Shown in pieces: positions 24,011-32,704 of a stretch of DNA of 36,583 bases (position 1 is its first letter; each line of letters opens with the position of its first letter). This DNA comes from Pseudomonadota bacterium (GTDB taxonomy: Bacteria; Pseudomonadota; Alphaproteobacteria; Rhizobiales; Xanthobacteraceae): the NCBI GenBank assembly GCA_023417665.1, contig JAEZFA010000108.1, positions 1 through 36,583 of the forward strand, given 5' to 3'. The notes under the pieces are model-generated. The model saw nothing but the letters and a program-made list of their open reading frames with translations, had not been told where the DNA came from and made no database searches. A program made the translations under genes and the position numbers.

Positions 24011-24685
24011 TCAGTTCTTCTTCTGCTCTTCGAGGCGGCGCTTCAATGCTTCCTTGGCCTGGTTCTTCACGGCCTCGTCGAGCTTCTGCTTCTGCGCCTG
24101 AATTTCCTTCGGATCGATCGGTGCACCGTCATAGGATTTGGCGAAGTCCGTGAGCGGGAACGTGATGTTCACGGTACGGCCGACGTGATTGATCGTCTGC
24201 ACGATCAGCGCCTTGCCCTTCTTCAGGTTGCCGACGAAATCGTCATTGATCTGGAGATCGGCGAAGCAGCCATCCGGCACGCAGATCGCGTATTTCGCCT
24301 CAAGCGGCGGGTTCTGATCGACCACGACGCGCAGGCCCGGCTCCAGCATCATGCCGAGCGGAACGGCGATGCGAAAGAGCTTCTGCGCGCCCTTCTCTTC
24401 GATGACGGTCACGGCTGCGAGCATCTGGCCGGTTTCGGCGTGAAGATTCTGCGTGACGACGCAGGTTTCCTTCTTGGTCTGCTCGTTGGCCTGACAGATC
24501 TTGGTCCACTTGGTCGCCAGTACCTGCTGCTGTTGCTGCTGTTGCGGCTGCTGGGTGTTCTGCTTCGGCGCTTCCTGCTTCTTCTTTTCCTGCGCGACCG
24601 CGGCGGTCGTGCCAAGAATGCTGGCGGTAGCGACACCGACCAAGGTGAGCGCGCAAGCAAGCGCGGTCATCGTACGAGACTTCAT
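24011..24685 (-). CDS. Invasion-associated locus B (IalB) family periplasmic protein
   Basis: A 224-residue exported protein. A signal peptide spans residues 1-31 (hydrophobic core ALACALTLVGVATASILG, cleavage after AVA). A Gln/Pro low-complexity linker with a run of seven glutamines follows at 45-54, then the IalB domain (about 58-195) with four cysteines (64, 75, 135, 140) likely to form disulfides. The C-terminus is a charged helix rich in Lys and Glu. The ATG at 24685 has an AGGGGA site; the open frame runs further upstream without a signal peptide. In Bartonella, IalB is linked to red-cell invasion, but the family is widespread in free-living Hyphomicrobiales and its role there is unknown. 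Confidence 0.9.
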   Translation of the reverse strand: MKSRTMTALACALTLVGVATASILGTTAAVAQEKKKQEAPKQNTQQPQQQQQQQVLATKWTKICQANEQTKKETCVVTQNLHAETGQMLAAVTVIEEKGAQKLFRIAVPLGMMLEPGLRVVVDQNPPLEAKYAICVPDGCFADLQINDDFVGNLKKGKALIVQTINHVGRTVNITFPLTDFAKSYDGAPIDPKEIQAQKQKLDEAVKNQAKEALKRRLEEQKKN

Positions 24686-24899
24686 GCATATTCCCCTGTG
24701 ATTTCGGCCGGTCGTTTGAAGCCGAGCTGCATATGAGATCGAGCCCGGGCCCGAATTATTCTGAAAGATTCTGCTCCCTGTCGGGGGCAAATAAGGCGAC
24801 ACAGAGGCGCGGCGCAAGGGCTTCCTGCGTGTTGCGTGGTAACCTTCGGTAACAGGGAACACGATTCGGAACAGAGCCGAACAGGGAGCGCTCCAGGCC

Positions 24900-26720
24900 G
24901 TGCAAATCCCGCTCTTTGCCTGCGAATCGGGCTTCCGGCGCTGCGCCGGGGCTGTGGCGCTCCTGTGCCTCATCCTGACGCCGGGCGAAGCATGGAGCGG
25001 TGCCGCGCGTCACGCCATCGCGATGCATGGCGAGCCCGCTTACGGTCCCGACTTCACGCATTTTCGCTACGCAAATCCTGACGCCCCGAAAGGCGGCCGC
25101 CTGACACAGGGCATTGCCGGGACCTTCGACAGCATCAATCCATTCGTATTGCGCGGCAATCCGTTCCAGAAGGTACGCGGCTACGTCGTGGAGAGCCTGA
25201 TGGCGCGGGCGCAGGACGAGCCATTCACGCTCTATGGCCTGATCGCGAGTGCGGTCGAAACCGACGACGCGCGCAGCGTCGTCACCTTCACCATCGATCC
25301 GCGCGCGCGCTTTTCCGACGGCATGCCCGTCACGCCAGAGGATGTTCTGTTTTCGTGGCAGTTGCTGCGTGACAAGGGTCGTCCGCATCACCGGCTCTAT
25401 TACGGCAAGGTGACGAAGGCGGAAAAGCTCGGCAGCGATCGGGTGCGTTTCGAATTCGGCGGTGCGCCCGATCGCGAGCTTCCGCTGATCCTCGCGCTGA
25501 TGCCAGTACTTCCGAAGCACAAGACCGACGTCGAACGCTTCGAGGAGCCCTCGCTTTCCTTCCTGACCGGCAGCGGCCCTTATGTGATCGCCGACGTTCG
25601 TCCCGGCGATTATGTGTTGATGAAACGAAATGCCGAGTACTGGGGACGCGACCTTCCGGTCAATCGCGGACACTACAATTTCGACGAGTTGCGTTTCGAG
25701 TTTTACCGCGACACCACGACCTGGTTCGAGGCGTTCAAGCGCAAACTTTACGACTTCCGCGTTGAGGAAGATCCGGGCCGCTGGGCGATTGATTACGACT
25801 TTCCGGCTGCGCGTGCGGACGGCCTGATCCGCGAAGCGCTGGAAACGAAAACGCCCAAGGAGATGTACGCGCTTGTATTCAACACCCGCCGCGAGATCTT
25901 TTCTGACCGGCGCGTGCGCGAGGCGCTGACCGAGCTGTTCGATTTCGAATGGATGAACGCGAAGCTGTTTCATTCGGCCTATGCGCGGACCGGGAGCTTT
26001 TTCGAAGGCTCCCTCCTCGCCTCGCGTGATGTTGCGGCCGGCGACACGGAGCGCAAACTGCTTGCGCCGTTCTCGAAGGAAGTTCGTGACGACGTGCTGG
26101 CGGGGCATTACGCACCGCCGAAGTCCGATGGCAGCGGGCATGACCGCGCGAGAATCCGCCGCGCGCTGGAATTGTTCGCGCAGGCCGGCTGGGTGCTGCG
26201 TGAAGGCCGGCTCGTCCGCAAGGACGGCCAAGCACCAATGCGTTTCGAGATTCTGGTCACGAAACGTGAGGACGAGCGGATCGCGACCATCTACGCGACC
26301 ATGCTGAAGCGCGCGGGCGTCGGCGCAACGGTTCGCATGGTCGAGGGCGGACAGTTCGAGGCGCGTCGCCAGCAATACGACTACGACATGATCCCGGTGA
26401 TCTGGCAGCAATCGCTCTCCCCCGGCAACGAGCAATATTTCTACTGGGGCTCGGAAAGCGCCGATCAAACGGCGACGCGAAACTACATGGGCATGAAGAG
26501 CAAGGCTGCCGACGCGATGATCGCCGCACTTTTGCGCGCACAGAACCTGGAAGATTTCACGGCGGCCGCGCGGGCGCTGGATCGCGTGCTGGTGTCCGGG
26601 AATTACGTCATTCCGCTTTTCCATCTGCCGAAGCAATGGCTCGCGCGCTGGCCGCACATCGAACGGCCCGAACATGTATCCTTCTACGGCGCCTTGCCGG
26701 AAACGTGGTGGCACAAGTGA
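24900..26720 (+). CDS. YejA-like extracellular solute-binding protein (peptide ABC transporter family 5)
   Basis: A 606-residue periplasmic binding protein. It starts with GTG, and residues 1-32 form a signal peptide (CAGAVALLCLILTPGEAWS). HGEPAYGPDFTHFRYANPDAPKGG is the YejA-type N-terminus, and the SBP_bac_5 domain follows (SDGMPVTPEDVLFSWQLL; GSGPYVI; AYARTGSFFEGS). The C-terminal LPETWWHK is also typical. Yej systems import peptides and microcin C-like compounds. No permease or ATPase genes are adjacent, unlike yejABEF, so it must share a transporter encoded elsewhere. Its stop overlaps the next gene's GTG by four bases. Confidence 0.93.
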   Translation: MQIPLFACESGFRRCAGAVALLCLILTPGEAWSGAARHAIAMHGEPAYGPDFTHFRYANPDAPKGGRLTQGIAGTFDSINPFVLRGNPFQKVRGYVVESLMARAQDEPFTLYGLIASAVETDDARSVVTFTIDPRARFSDGMPVTPEDVLFSWQLLRDKGRPHHRLYYGKVTKAEKLGSDRVRFEFGGAPDRELPLILALMPVLPKHKTDVERFEEPSLSFLTGSGPYVIADVRPGDYVLMKRNAEYWGRDLPVNRGHYNFDELRFEFYRDTTTWFEAFKRKLYDFRVEEDPGRWAIDYDFPAARADGLIREALETKTPKEMYALVFNTRREIFSDRRVREALTELFDFEWMNAKLFHSAYARTGSFFEGSLLASRDVAAGDTERKLLAPFSKEVRDDVLAGHYAPPKSDGSGHDRARIRRALELFAQAGWVLREGRLVRKDGQAPMRFEILVTKREDERIATIYATMLKRAGVGATVRMVEGGQFEARRQQYDYDMIPVIWQQSLSPGNEQYFYWGSESADQTATRNYMGMKSKAADAMIAALLRAQNLEDFTAAARALDRVLVSGNYVIPLFHLPKQWLARWPHIERPEHVSFYGALPETWWHK

Positions 26721-28138
26721 ACGCAACGACCGGCCGGAACGGTTTCAGCACGGAGATCACGCTCGACGCGCTGTTCAGGCGCAACGCGATGATGCGCGGC
26801 GATTTTCCGGCGCTCATCGACAGCGGCGGCAAGCGCTATAGCTTCGCGCAGGCTCGCGCGGCCGCCGACAGCATCGCAGCACAGATTGCAGCGCTCGGAC
26901 TGCCGCCCAATAGCTCGATCATCCTTTTGTTGCCGAACGGCGCGGAACTGGCGCTGACGCTGCTTGCGACCCTGCGCGCGGGTCACATCCCGGTCCCGGT
27001 GCCGATTGCGTGGCGCAAATCCGATCTCGTGCGTGCCTGCCGCGAGGCGGAGGCCGGCGCGCTGATCACCACCGCGCATTACAGCGCGGAGAACCTTCCG
27101 CAACTTGCGGTCGATGTCGCGCTCGAAGCGTTCGAACTGAGTTTTCCCTGTGCTTTCGGCGCGCCGCTGCCGGACGGGATCACGCCGCTGTTTCTTTCTC
27201 CCGATGCTGCGGGACCGGCCGACCTGCAAGGCATTCAGCCTGCCTCCGGCATCGGTACGCTGCAAACCGAAGCCGGCGGCGTTTCCTTTGTTCTGCAGCG
27301 GGACGAGGAGATGATCGCGGCCGGTCTGCCGATGATCCTGAGTGCGGACATCCAGAGCGGTGACCGGATCGTTTCCGCGATTTCGCCCGCAAGCTTTGCG
27401 GGTATTGCCTGCGCGATCGTGCCGTGGCTGCTTGCCGGCGGTACGCTCGCTTTGCTCCCTGACAGCGACGATCTGACCGCACCCGGTGACGCGCGCATAC
27501 ACCTCATCGCGAGTGCGGGTGCCGTGCTGCCGCTCTACCATTCGCTGAAAGCGCCCCTCGCCTCGATCGCGGCCGTGCATTTCAGTGAAGCGCATTTCGG
27601 CACGGACTTCACGGGTATTGCCGCGCAGCGTGTCGTCGATGTGCATGCCATCGGTGAACTTGCGGTGGTGCCGGCAAAGCGCAATCCGTCGAGCCTGTCG
27701 GCAGAGCCGATCCCGCTCGGTGCGCTTCAGTCGGGCATGCCGAATGGCATGCCGATCCTCGAAACCCGGCTCGACGAAGGCGGTGCGCTTGCCGTGCGCG
27801 GCGCCATGGTGCCGTGCGAGCGCATTGGTGCGGGCGGCTGGATCGAAAGCGGCTTTAGCGCCTCGCGTGCGAGCACGCACAGCCTGCTGCCGCGTGCACC
27901 GCGCGGGATGATCGCAATCGGAGCGCTGCGGTTTTCCTTCGCCGATCTCGAACGGCGCATCATGGCGGCGGCGCTGGTGACAAGCGTCAGCGTGACCTAT
28001 GACCCGGTGCTCGGTCACCGGCTTTCGATAGAAAGCGACCGGCCGGAAGTCACGTCACGCGCCCTCATCGACGCGGGGTTACCCCGCGTCATTGCCAATG
28101 CAGTCCGCAAGAGCGACGCGCAAAAAGCGCGCGCATAG
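26717..28138 (+). CDS. Degenerate AMP-binding (acyl-CoA synthetase-like) protein
   Basis: A 473-residue protein with the ANL-superfamily layout (YSFAQARAAADSIAAQIAALGL; LLLPNGAELALTLLATLRAGHIPVPV), so the N-terminal half aligns with acyl-CoA synthetases. The P-loop (T/S-SGTTGxPKG) is missing: where it should be, the sequence reads LQRDEEMIAAGLP. The later motif normally reading YRTGD is replaced by WIESGFSASRAS. Adenylate formation is therefore doubtful. The GTG start at 26717 overlaps the previous stop (GTGA), so translation is coupled to the binding protein. It could be a binding or regulatory paralogue. The lack of frame damage argues against a recent pseudogene. Confidence 0.8.
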   Translation: MNATTGRNGFSTEITLDALFRRNAMMRGDFPALIDSGGKRYSFAQARAAADSIAAQIAALGLPPNSSIILLLPNGAELALTLLATLRAGHIPVPVPIAWRKSDLVRACREAEAGALITTAHYSAENLPQLAVDVALEAFELSFPCAFGAPLPDGITPLFLSPDAAGPADLQGIQPASGIGTLQTEAGGVSFVLQRDEEMIAAGLPMILSADIQSGDRIVSAISPASFAGIACAIVPWLLAGGTLALLPDSDDLTAPGDARIHLIASAGAVLPLYHSLKAPLASIAAVHFSEAHFGTDFTGIAAQRVVDVHAIGELAVVPAKRNPSSLSAEPIPLGALQSGMPNGMPILETRLDEGGALAVRGAMVPCERIGAGGWIESGFSASRASTHSLLPRAPRGMIAIGALRFSFADLERRIMAAALVTSVSVTYDPVLGHRLSIESDRPEVTSRALIDAGLPRVIANAVRKSDAQKARA

Positions 28139-28150
28139 AAAGGACCGGAC

Positions 28151-28795
28151 ATGTCCACGCCGCTCACCATCGACGTCGTTTCGGACGTGGTCTGTCCCTG
28201 GTGCTATCTCGGCAAGCGCCGTCTCGAACGCGCGCTGGCGGCGCGGCCCGACATCGCCGCCGAAATCCGGTGGCGGCCGTTCTTCCTCGATCCGACAGTG
28301 CCGCGCAGCGGCAAGCCGCGCATCGACTACATCACCGGCAAGTTCGGCGGCGTCGACAAGATCACGCCGGGACACCAGCGTCTCGCCGGGCTGGGGAAAA
28401 CGGAAGGCGTCGATTTTCAGTTCGACAGGATCGAAGTGCAGCCGAATACGCTCGGCGCCCATAGGCTGATCGGCTGGGCGGGCGCGGAAGGCAAGGCCGA
28501 CGCGCTGGTCGAGAACCTGTTTGCCGACTTCTTCGTGAACGGCGTCAATCTTGCGGACCGTGCGTCGCTTGCGGAGGCTGCGGCGCGAGCGGGAATGGAC
28601 CCGGCCCAAGTCAGCGCCGACCTTGCTTCGGACAAGGACGAGGAGCTTGTCGCCAAGCAGGCGCAGGCGGCTTCCGCGAGCGGGATCGGCGGCGTGCCGT
28701 TCTTCGTGTTCGGCGGCAAGATCGCGCTTGCGGGCGCGCAGGAACCCGACGTGATCTCCGGCGCCATCGATCAGGCGCTTGCCGCGCAGGCCTAG
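28151..28795 (+). CDS. DsbA-family oxidoreductase (FrnE-like)
   Basis: A 214-residue thioredoxin-fold protein without a signal peptide, so probably cytosolic. DVVCPWCYLGKRRLERAL carries the Cys15-Pro-Trp-Cys18 active site typical of the FrnE/2-hydroxychromene-2-carboxylate isomerase branch. The helical insertion spans about 60-140, and GIGGVPFFVFGGKIALAGAQ near the C-terminus supplies the cis-Pro (Gly-Val-Pro) loop. Expected activity is disulfide exchange in oxidative-stress defence. The ATG follows an AAAGGA site 12 bases after the previous stop, making it the third gene of an operon. Confidence 0.92.
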   Translation: MSTPLTIDVVSDVVCPWCYLGKRRLERALAARPDIAAEIRWRPFFLDPTVPRSGKPRIDYITGKFGGVDKITPGHQRLAGLGKTEGVDFQFDRIEVQPNTLGAHRLIGWAGAEGKADALVENLFADFFVNGVNLADRASLAEAAARAGMDPAQVSADLASDKDEELVAKQAQAASASGIGGVPFFVFGGKIALAGAQEPDVISGAIDQALAAQA

Positions 28796-28799
28796 CGCC

Positions 28800-31700
28800 T
28801 CACGCGGCCTTCTTCGCCGACGCGATCGCGACAAGGCTTTCCAGGAGCCGCTTCGCGCCCTTCAGCCGCTGCTCCATCCGGTCCCACCCGCGCAGCACCA
28901 CGATCGACTGATCTGGCCGCACGCGCGCGGTTGAACCTTCCTTCGCGATCCAAGCGATCAGGCCGTCCGGGTTGTCGAAGCGGTTGTCACGGAACGCGAT
29001 GACCGCCCCCTTGGCGCCGGCCTCGAACTTCGCGATGTTCGCAGCACGGCATAACGCTTTGATCATCACGATTTCGAGCAGCATTTTTACTTCGTCGGGC
29101 ATCGGTCCAAAGCGATCGACGATCTCGGCCGCGATCTGGTCGATTTCTCCCGAGGTATCTAGTTCGGCGAGGCGGCGATAAAGGCCGAGCCGTACCGCGA
29201 GGTCCGGGACGTACTCATCGGGGATCATCACGGGCGTGCCGATATTGATTTGCGGCGACCACTTGTCGCTTGCCGGAGCATCGACGCCGGCCTTCAGCAT
29301 CATCACGGCTTCTTCGAGCATTTCCTGATAAAGCTCGTAGCCGACCTCGCGGATATGTCCCGACTGCTCCTCGCCGAGCAAGTTGCCCGCGCCGCGCAGA
29401 TCGAGATCGTGGGATGCAAGCTCGAAGCCTGCGCCAAGTTGATCCAGCGACTGCAGCACCTTGAGTCTGCGTTCGGCCTGTTCGGTGATCGGCTTGTCGG
29501 CGGGCACGGTGAGTAACGCATAAGCGCGCGTCTTCGAGCGTCCGACACGGCCGCGAAGCTGATAGAGCTGCGCAAGCCCGAAGCGATCGGCGCGATGAAC
29601 GACGAGCGTATTGGCAGTCGGAATGTCCAGACCGGATTCCACGATGGTGGTCGAAAGCAGCACGTCGAACTTGCCTTCGTAGAAATCCGTCATGATGCGC
29701 TCGAGCTCGGTCGCGGGCATTTGCCCATGCGCCACCGCGCAGCGGATTTCCGGAACGTGCTCATCGAGAAACTGCTTGCGCGCGGCAAGGTCCTCGATGC
29801 GCGGGCAAACATAGAACGCCTGGCCACCGCGGTACTTCTCGCGCAGCAGCGCCTCGCGCAGCGTGACGGGGTCGAAGGGCGAGACGAAGGTGCGCACCGC
29901 GAGCCGGTCCACCGGCGGCGAGGCAATCAGTGAGAGTTCGCGGACGCCGGTCAGCGCGAGCTGCAGCGTGCGGGGAATCGGCGTTGCGGTCAGTGTCAGC
30001 ACATGGACTTCGGTGCGCAGTTCCTTGAGCCGCTCCTTGTGGCCGACGCCGAAGTGCTGCTCCTCGTCCACAATGACGAGGCCGAGATTCTTGAACTGCA
30101 CTGATTTCGCGAGCAGCGCGTGGGTGCCGATCACGATGTCGATCGAGCCATCCGCAAGGCCGGCCCGCGTTCTGGCTATGTCGGCGGACGACACGAGACG
30201 GCTCGCCTGCCCGATCCGCATCGGAAAGCCGCGGAAGCGCTCGGAGAAGGTCTTGTAGTGCTGGCGGGCGAGCAACGTGGTGGGAACGACCACGGCGACC
30301 TGTCCGCCGTTGCTGGCCGCGAGAAAAGCCGCGCGCAGCGCGACTTCGGTCTTGCCGAAGCCGACGTCGCCGCAAACCAGCCGGTCCATCGGGCGGCCGG
30401 TACCGAGATCGTCGATCACCGCGTTAATCGCGGCCAGTTGATCGTCGGTCTCCTCGTAGGGAAAGCGTGCGCAGAACTCCTCGTAGAGTCCCTCCTGCAG
30501 CGTGAATTTCGGCGCGTCGTGCAGGCTTCTCGCGGCGGCGATCTTCACGAGTGCCGCCGCCATCTCGCGGATGCGCTGCTTCAGCCTGGCCTTGCGGTTC
30601 TGCCAGCCGGCGCCGCCAAGGCGGTCGAGTTCCGCGCCAGCATCTTCCGATCCGTAGCGCGAGAGGAGTTCGAGGTTCTCAACCGGAAGAAACAGGCGGT
30701 TGTTGTCGGCATAATGGATCTCAAGGCAGTCATGCGGCGTACCAAGCGCTTCGATGGTCTTCAGGCCGACAAAACGCCCGATGCCGTGATCGACGTGCAC
30801 AACGAGGTCGCCGGCATTGAGGCTCGTCAGTTCCGCGATGAAGTCCTGCGCCCGGCGCTGCTTGCGCTGCGGACGCGCGAGCCGGTCGCCGAGAATGTCC
30901 TGCTCGCCGACGACTGCGACGCCTTCGGTTTCGAAGCCGGTTTCGATACCGAGTAGTGCGAACCCGGCCTCGCCGGCACGAAGTGCGGCAACATCGCTCC
31001 ATCGGGCGACGGCGCTCGTGCGTTCGAGCCCGTGATCGCCGAGCACCTGCTGCAGACGTTCGCGGGAGCCCTCGCTCCAGGTCGCGATCGCGACACGTTT
31101 GCCTTCCGCTTCCTTCGCGCGCAGATGCGCGACTACGGCGGCAAATAGGTTTTCGTTCTGGGCCGTGCGTTCCGGCGCGAAGCTTCGTCCCGGCCGGATG
31201 CCGGGATCATAGACGCGGCCGCTCTCGGGCACGGCGAAGGGTGTGATGCGCGCGACTGCGGCTTCCTGCAGATGCCGCGACCATTCCTTCGCGGTCACAT
31301 AGAGCCGGTCCGGCGGCAGCGGCTTGTAGAGCGGCGCCTGCCCGGCATCGAGTGCTGTCTTGCGGGCGTCGTAATAGTCCGCGATCTGGCTTTGCCGTTC
31401 GCTGGCCGCTTCGTCCGCAAGCGGCTCGAACACAAGTGGCGCCTTCGGCAGGAAGTCGAAAATCGTCTCCAGCTTTTCGTGAAACAGCGGGAGCCAGTGC
31501 TCCATGCCCGGATAGCGCCGGCCTTCGCTGATCGCTTCGTAGAGCAGGTCGTCACGCGTGTTGCCGCCGAACTGCCGGATATATTCGGTGCGGAAGCGCG
31601 AGATCGAGGCGGCGTCGAGCTTGAACTCGCTGTTTGCGATCAGTTCGAGCGCGGGAAGTGTTTCGGCCGAGCGCTGCGTCTCGGGATCGAAGCGGCGAAT

Positions 31701-32303
31701 GGTTTCGATGCTGTCGCCGAAGAAATCGAGCCGCACCGCGCCGATTCCGCCGGGAGCGAAAAGGTCGATGATGCCGCCGCGCACGGCATAATCTCCGGAG
31801 TCCCGTACGGTCGAGGCGCGGCCGTAGCCGTTTTCTTCGAGCCATGACACGACGCTGTCGAAGCTGACGTTCTGACCGGGCTTGAGCCTCAGCGACGCCC
31901 GACGCACGAAGTCATGCGAAGGCACGCGCTGGAGCACGGCGTTCACGGTGCTGAGCACGATGGTTGCCGCGTCCGGTTCGGCCGTAAGTTTCGTCAGCAC
32001 CGCCATGCGGCGGGCTGTCACTTCGGCGATCGGCGATACACGATCGAACGGCAAACAATCCCAGGCGGGAAACGAGAGCGTTTGCAGTTCGGGCGCGAAG
32101 AATTGCAACGCGGCGGCAAGCGCACTCATGCGCTCGGCGTCGCGGCAGACGACGAGCAGTTGTCGTGATGCCCCGCTCCGCGCGAAATGCGCGCGTGCGA
32201 GATCAGCGATGACGAGCGCGTTTGCGCCGTCAGGCACCGCGGCAATGGTCAGCGGCTGCTGCGGCAGCAATGCTGCCTGCGCGGTATTCTTCTTTTCACT
32301 CAC
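28800..32303 (-). CDS. mfd: Transcription-repair coupling factor Mfd
   Basis: A 1167-residue translocase that removes RNA polymerase stalled at DNA damage and recruits UvrA. The N-terminal UvrB-like region spans about 1-350. The RNA-polymerase interaction (CarD-like) domain spans about 495-560 (LNAGDLVVHVDHGIGRFVGL). The RecG-like motor has Walker A at 645-652 (GDVGFGKT), DEEQ at 746-749, and the TRCF domain lies at the C-terminus. Length and motif order are normal. Its start overlaps the sdhE stop by four bases, so the two are coupled; this sdhE-mfd arrangement is common in alphaproteobacteria. Confidence 0.98.
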   Translation of the reverse strand: MSEKKNTAQAALLPQQPLTIAAVPDGANALVIADLARAHFARSGASRQLLVVCRDAERMSALAAALQFFAPELQTLSFPAWDCLPFDRVSPIAEVTARRMAVLTKLTAEPDAATIVLSTVNAVLQRVPSHDFVRRASLRLKPGQNVSFDSVVSWLEENGYGRASTVRDSGDYAVRGGIIDLFAPGGIGAVRLDFFGDSIETIRRFDPETQRSAETLPALELIANSEFKLDAASISRFRTEYIRQFGGNTRDDLLYEAISEGRRYPGMEHWLPLFHEKLETIFDFLPKAPLVFEPLADEAASERQSQIADYYDARKTALDAGQAPLYKPLPPDRLYVTAKEWSRHLQEAAVARITPFAVPESGRVYDPGIRPGRSFAPERTAQNENLFAAVVAHLRAKEAEGKRVAIATWSEGSRERLQQVLGDHGLERTSAVARWSDVAALRAGEAGFALLGIETGFETEGVAVVGEQDILGDRLARPQRKQRRAQDFIAELTSLNAGDLVVHVDHGIGRFVGLKTIEALGTPHDCLEIHYADNNRLFLPVENLELLSRYGSEDAGAELDRLGGAGWQNRKARLKQRIREMAAALVKIAAARSLHDAPKFTLQEGLYEEFCARFPYEETDDQLAAINAVIDDLGTGRPMDRLVCGDVGFGKTEVALRAAFLAASNGGQVAVVVPTTLLARQHYKTFSERFRGFPMRIGQASRLVSSADIARTRAGLADGSIDIVIGTHALLAKSVQFKNLGLVIVDEEQHFGVGHKERLKELRTEVHVLTLTATPIPRTLQLALTGVRELSLIASPPVDRLAVRTFVSPFDPVTLREALLREKYRGGQAFYVCPRIEDLAARKQFLDEHVPEIRCAVAHGQMPATELERIMTDFYEGKFDVLLSTTIVESGLDIPTANTLVVHRADRFGLAQLYQLRGRVGRSKTRAYALLTVPADKPITEQAERRLKVLQSLDQLGAGFELASHDLDLRGAGNLLGEEQSGHIREVGYELYQEMLEEAVMMLKAGVDAPASDKWSPQINIGTPVMIPDEYVPDLAVRLGLYRRLAELDTSGEIDQIAAEIVDRFGPMPDEVKMLLEIVMIKALCRAANIAKFEAGAKGAVIAFRDNRFDNPDGLIAWIAKEGSTARVRPDQSIVVLRGWDRMEQRLKGAKRLLESLVAIASAKKAA

Positions 32304-32575
32304 TTCGTGTTGTCTCGATGAAAGGCAACGATCTGCCGGAATACAGGCGAATCAAAATTCGAGGGAACGTCCGCCGTGCCCGCAACCCAGAGATAGAGCT
32401 CCGGATCCGGCGCTTCCATGAGCGCTTCGAGTTCGGCGATCTCCCCATCGCTCAGGCGGGCGACATTCGCGTCCACGAAGCGGCCGAGCACGAGGTCCAT
32501 CTCGCGCGTACCACGGTGCCACGCGCGGAAACGCAGCCGTTTCCTGCGGTCGTCCAGAGTTCCGAAATCGCTCAC
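32300..32575 (-). CDS. sdhE: FAD assembly factor SdhE (succinate dehydrogenase assembly factor 2)
   Basis: A 91-residue five-helix protein that helps attach FAD covalently to succinate dehydrogenase. The RGxxE motif is seen as HRGTREMDLVLGRF (Arg21, Gly22, Glu25). LSDGEIAELEALMEAPDPELYLWVAG completes the family core. Its stop overlaps the mfd start (ATGA). The promoter must lie in the 129-base gap shared with the divergent recG gene. Confidence 0.94.
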   Translation of the reverse strand: MSDFGTLDDRRKRLRFRAWHRGTREMDLVLGRFVDANVARLSDGEIAELEALMEAPDPELYLWVAGTADVPSNFDSPVFRQIVAFHRDNTK

Positions 32576-32597
32576 CAGACCTGCTCCAACGCCAAAA

Positions 32598-32614
32598 GCC
32601 CGGACGTGCCGGGC
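32598..32614 (-). other. Short hairpin followed by T4 in the sdhE-mfd leader
   Basis: GCCCGG (32598-32603) pairs with CCGGGC (32609-32614). On the minus strand it is followed by TTTT, like a weak terminator, yet it precedes sdhE by about 22 bases. It could act as an attenuator of the sdhE-mfd transcript if transcription starts to its right. The stem is short and a chance origin is possible. Confidence 0.35.
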
Positions 32615-32628
32615 GGGTTTCTATAGCC

Positions 32629-32659
32629 ACCGGAACGTATTCATTACAAGCGTTCCGGT
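32629..32659. promoter_or_regulatory. Palindromic site in the recG / sdhE-mfd divergent promoter region
   Basis: ACCGGAACG (32629-32637) and CGTTCCGGT (32651-32659) are a perfect 9-bp inverted repeat around an AT-richer 13-base spacer (TATTCATTACAAG). It lies 46 bases before the recG ATG and 54 bases before the sdhE start, where it could serve as an operator for both directions. It does not match the alphaproteobacterial LexA box (GTTC-N7-GTTC). Confidence 0.5.
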
Positions 32660-32704
32660 CGCCGGTTGCGCCGGGAAAGCCGTTCCGCCACTTTCGCGCG
32701 GAAC

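Noticed and set aside
24857..24882. Three GAAC half-sites upstream of the YejA-like gene, resembling an SOS box
   Set aside because: Spacers are 8 and 6 bases, not the 7 required for the alphaproteobacterial LexA box.
24756..26726. Long open frame (656 codons) on the minus strand
   Set aside because: It is antisense to the clearly homologous YejA-like gene and its translation has no recognisable domain; high-GC codon use leaves the opposite frame open.
26717..28138. Calling the AMP-binding-like gene a pseudogene
   Set aside because: Motifs are missing but the frame is intact and translation is coupled at both ends, so loss of function is not shown.
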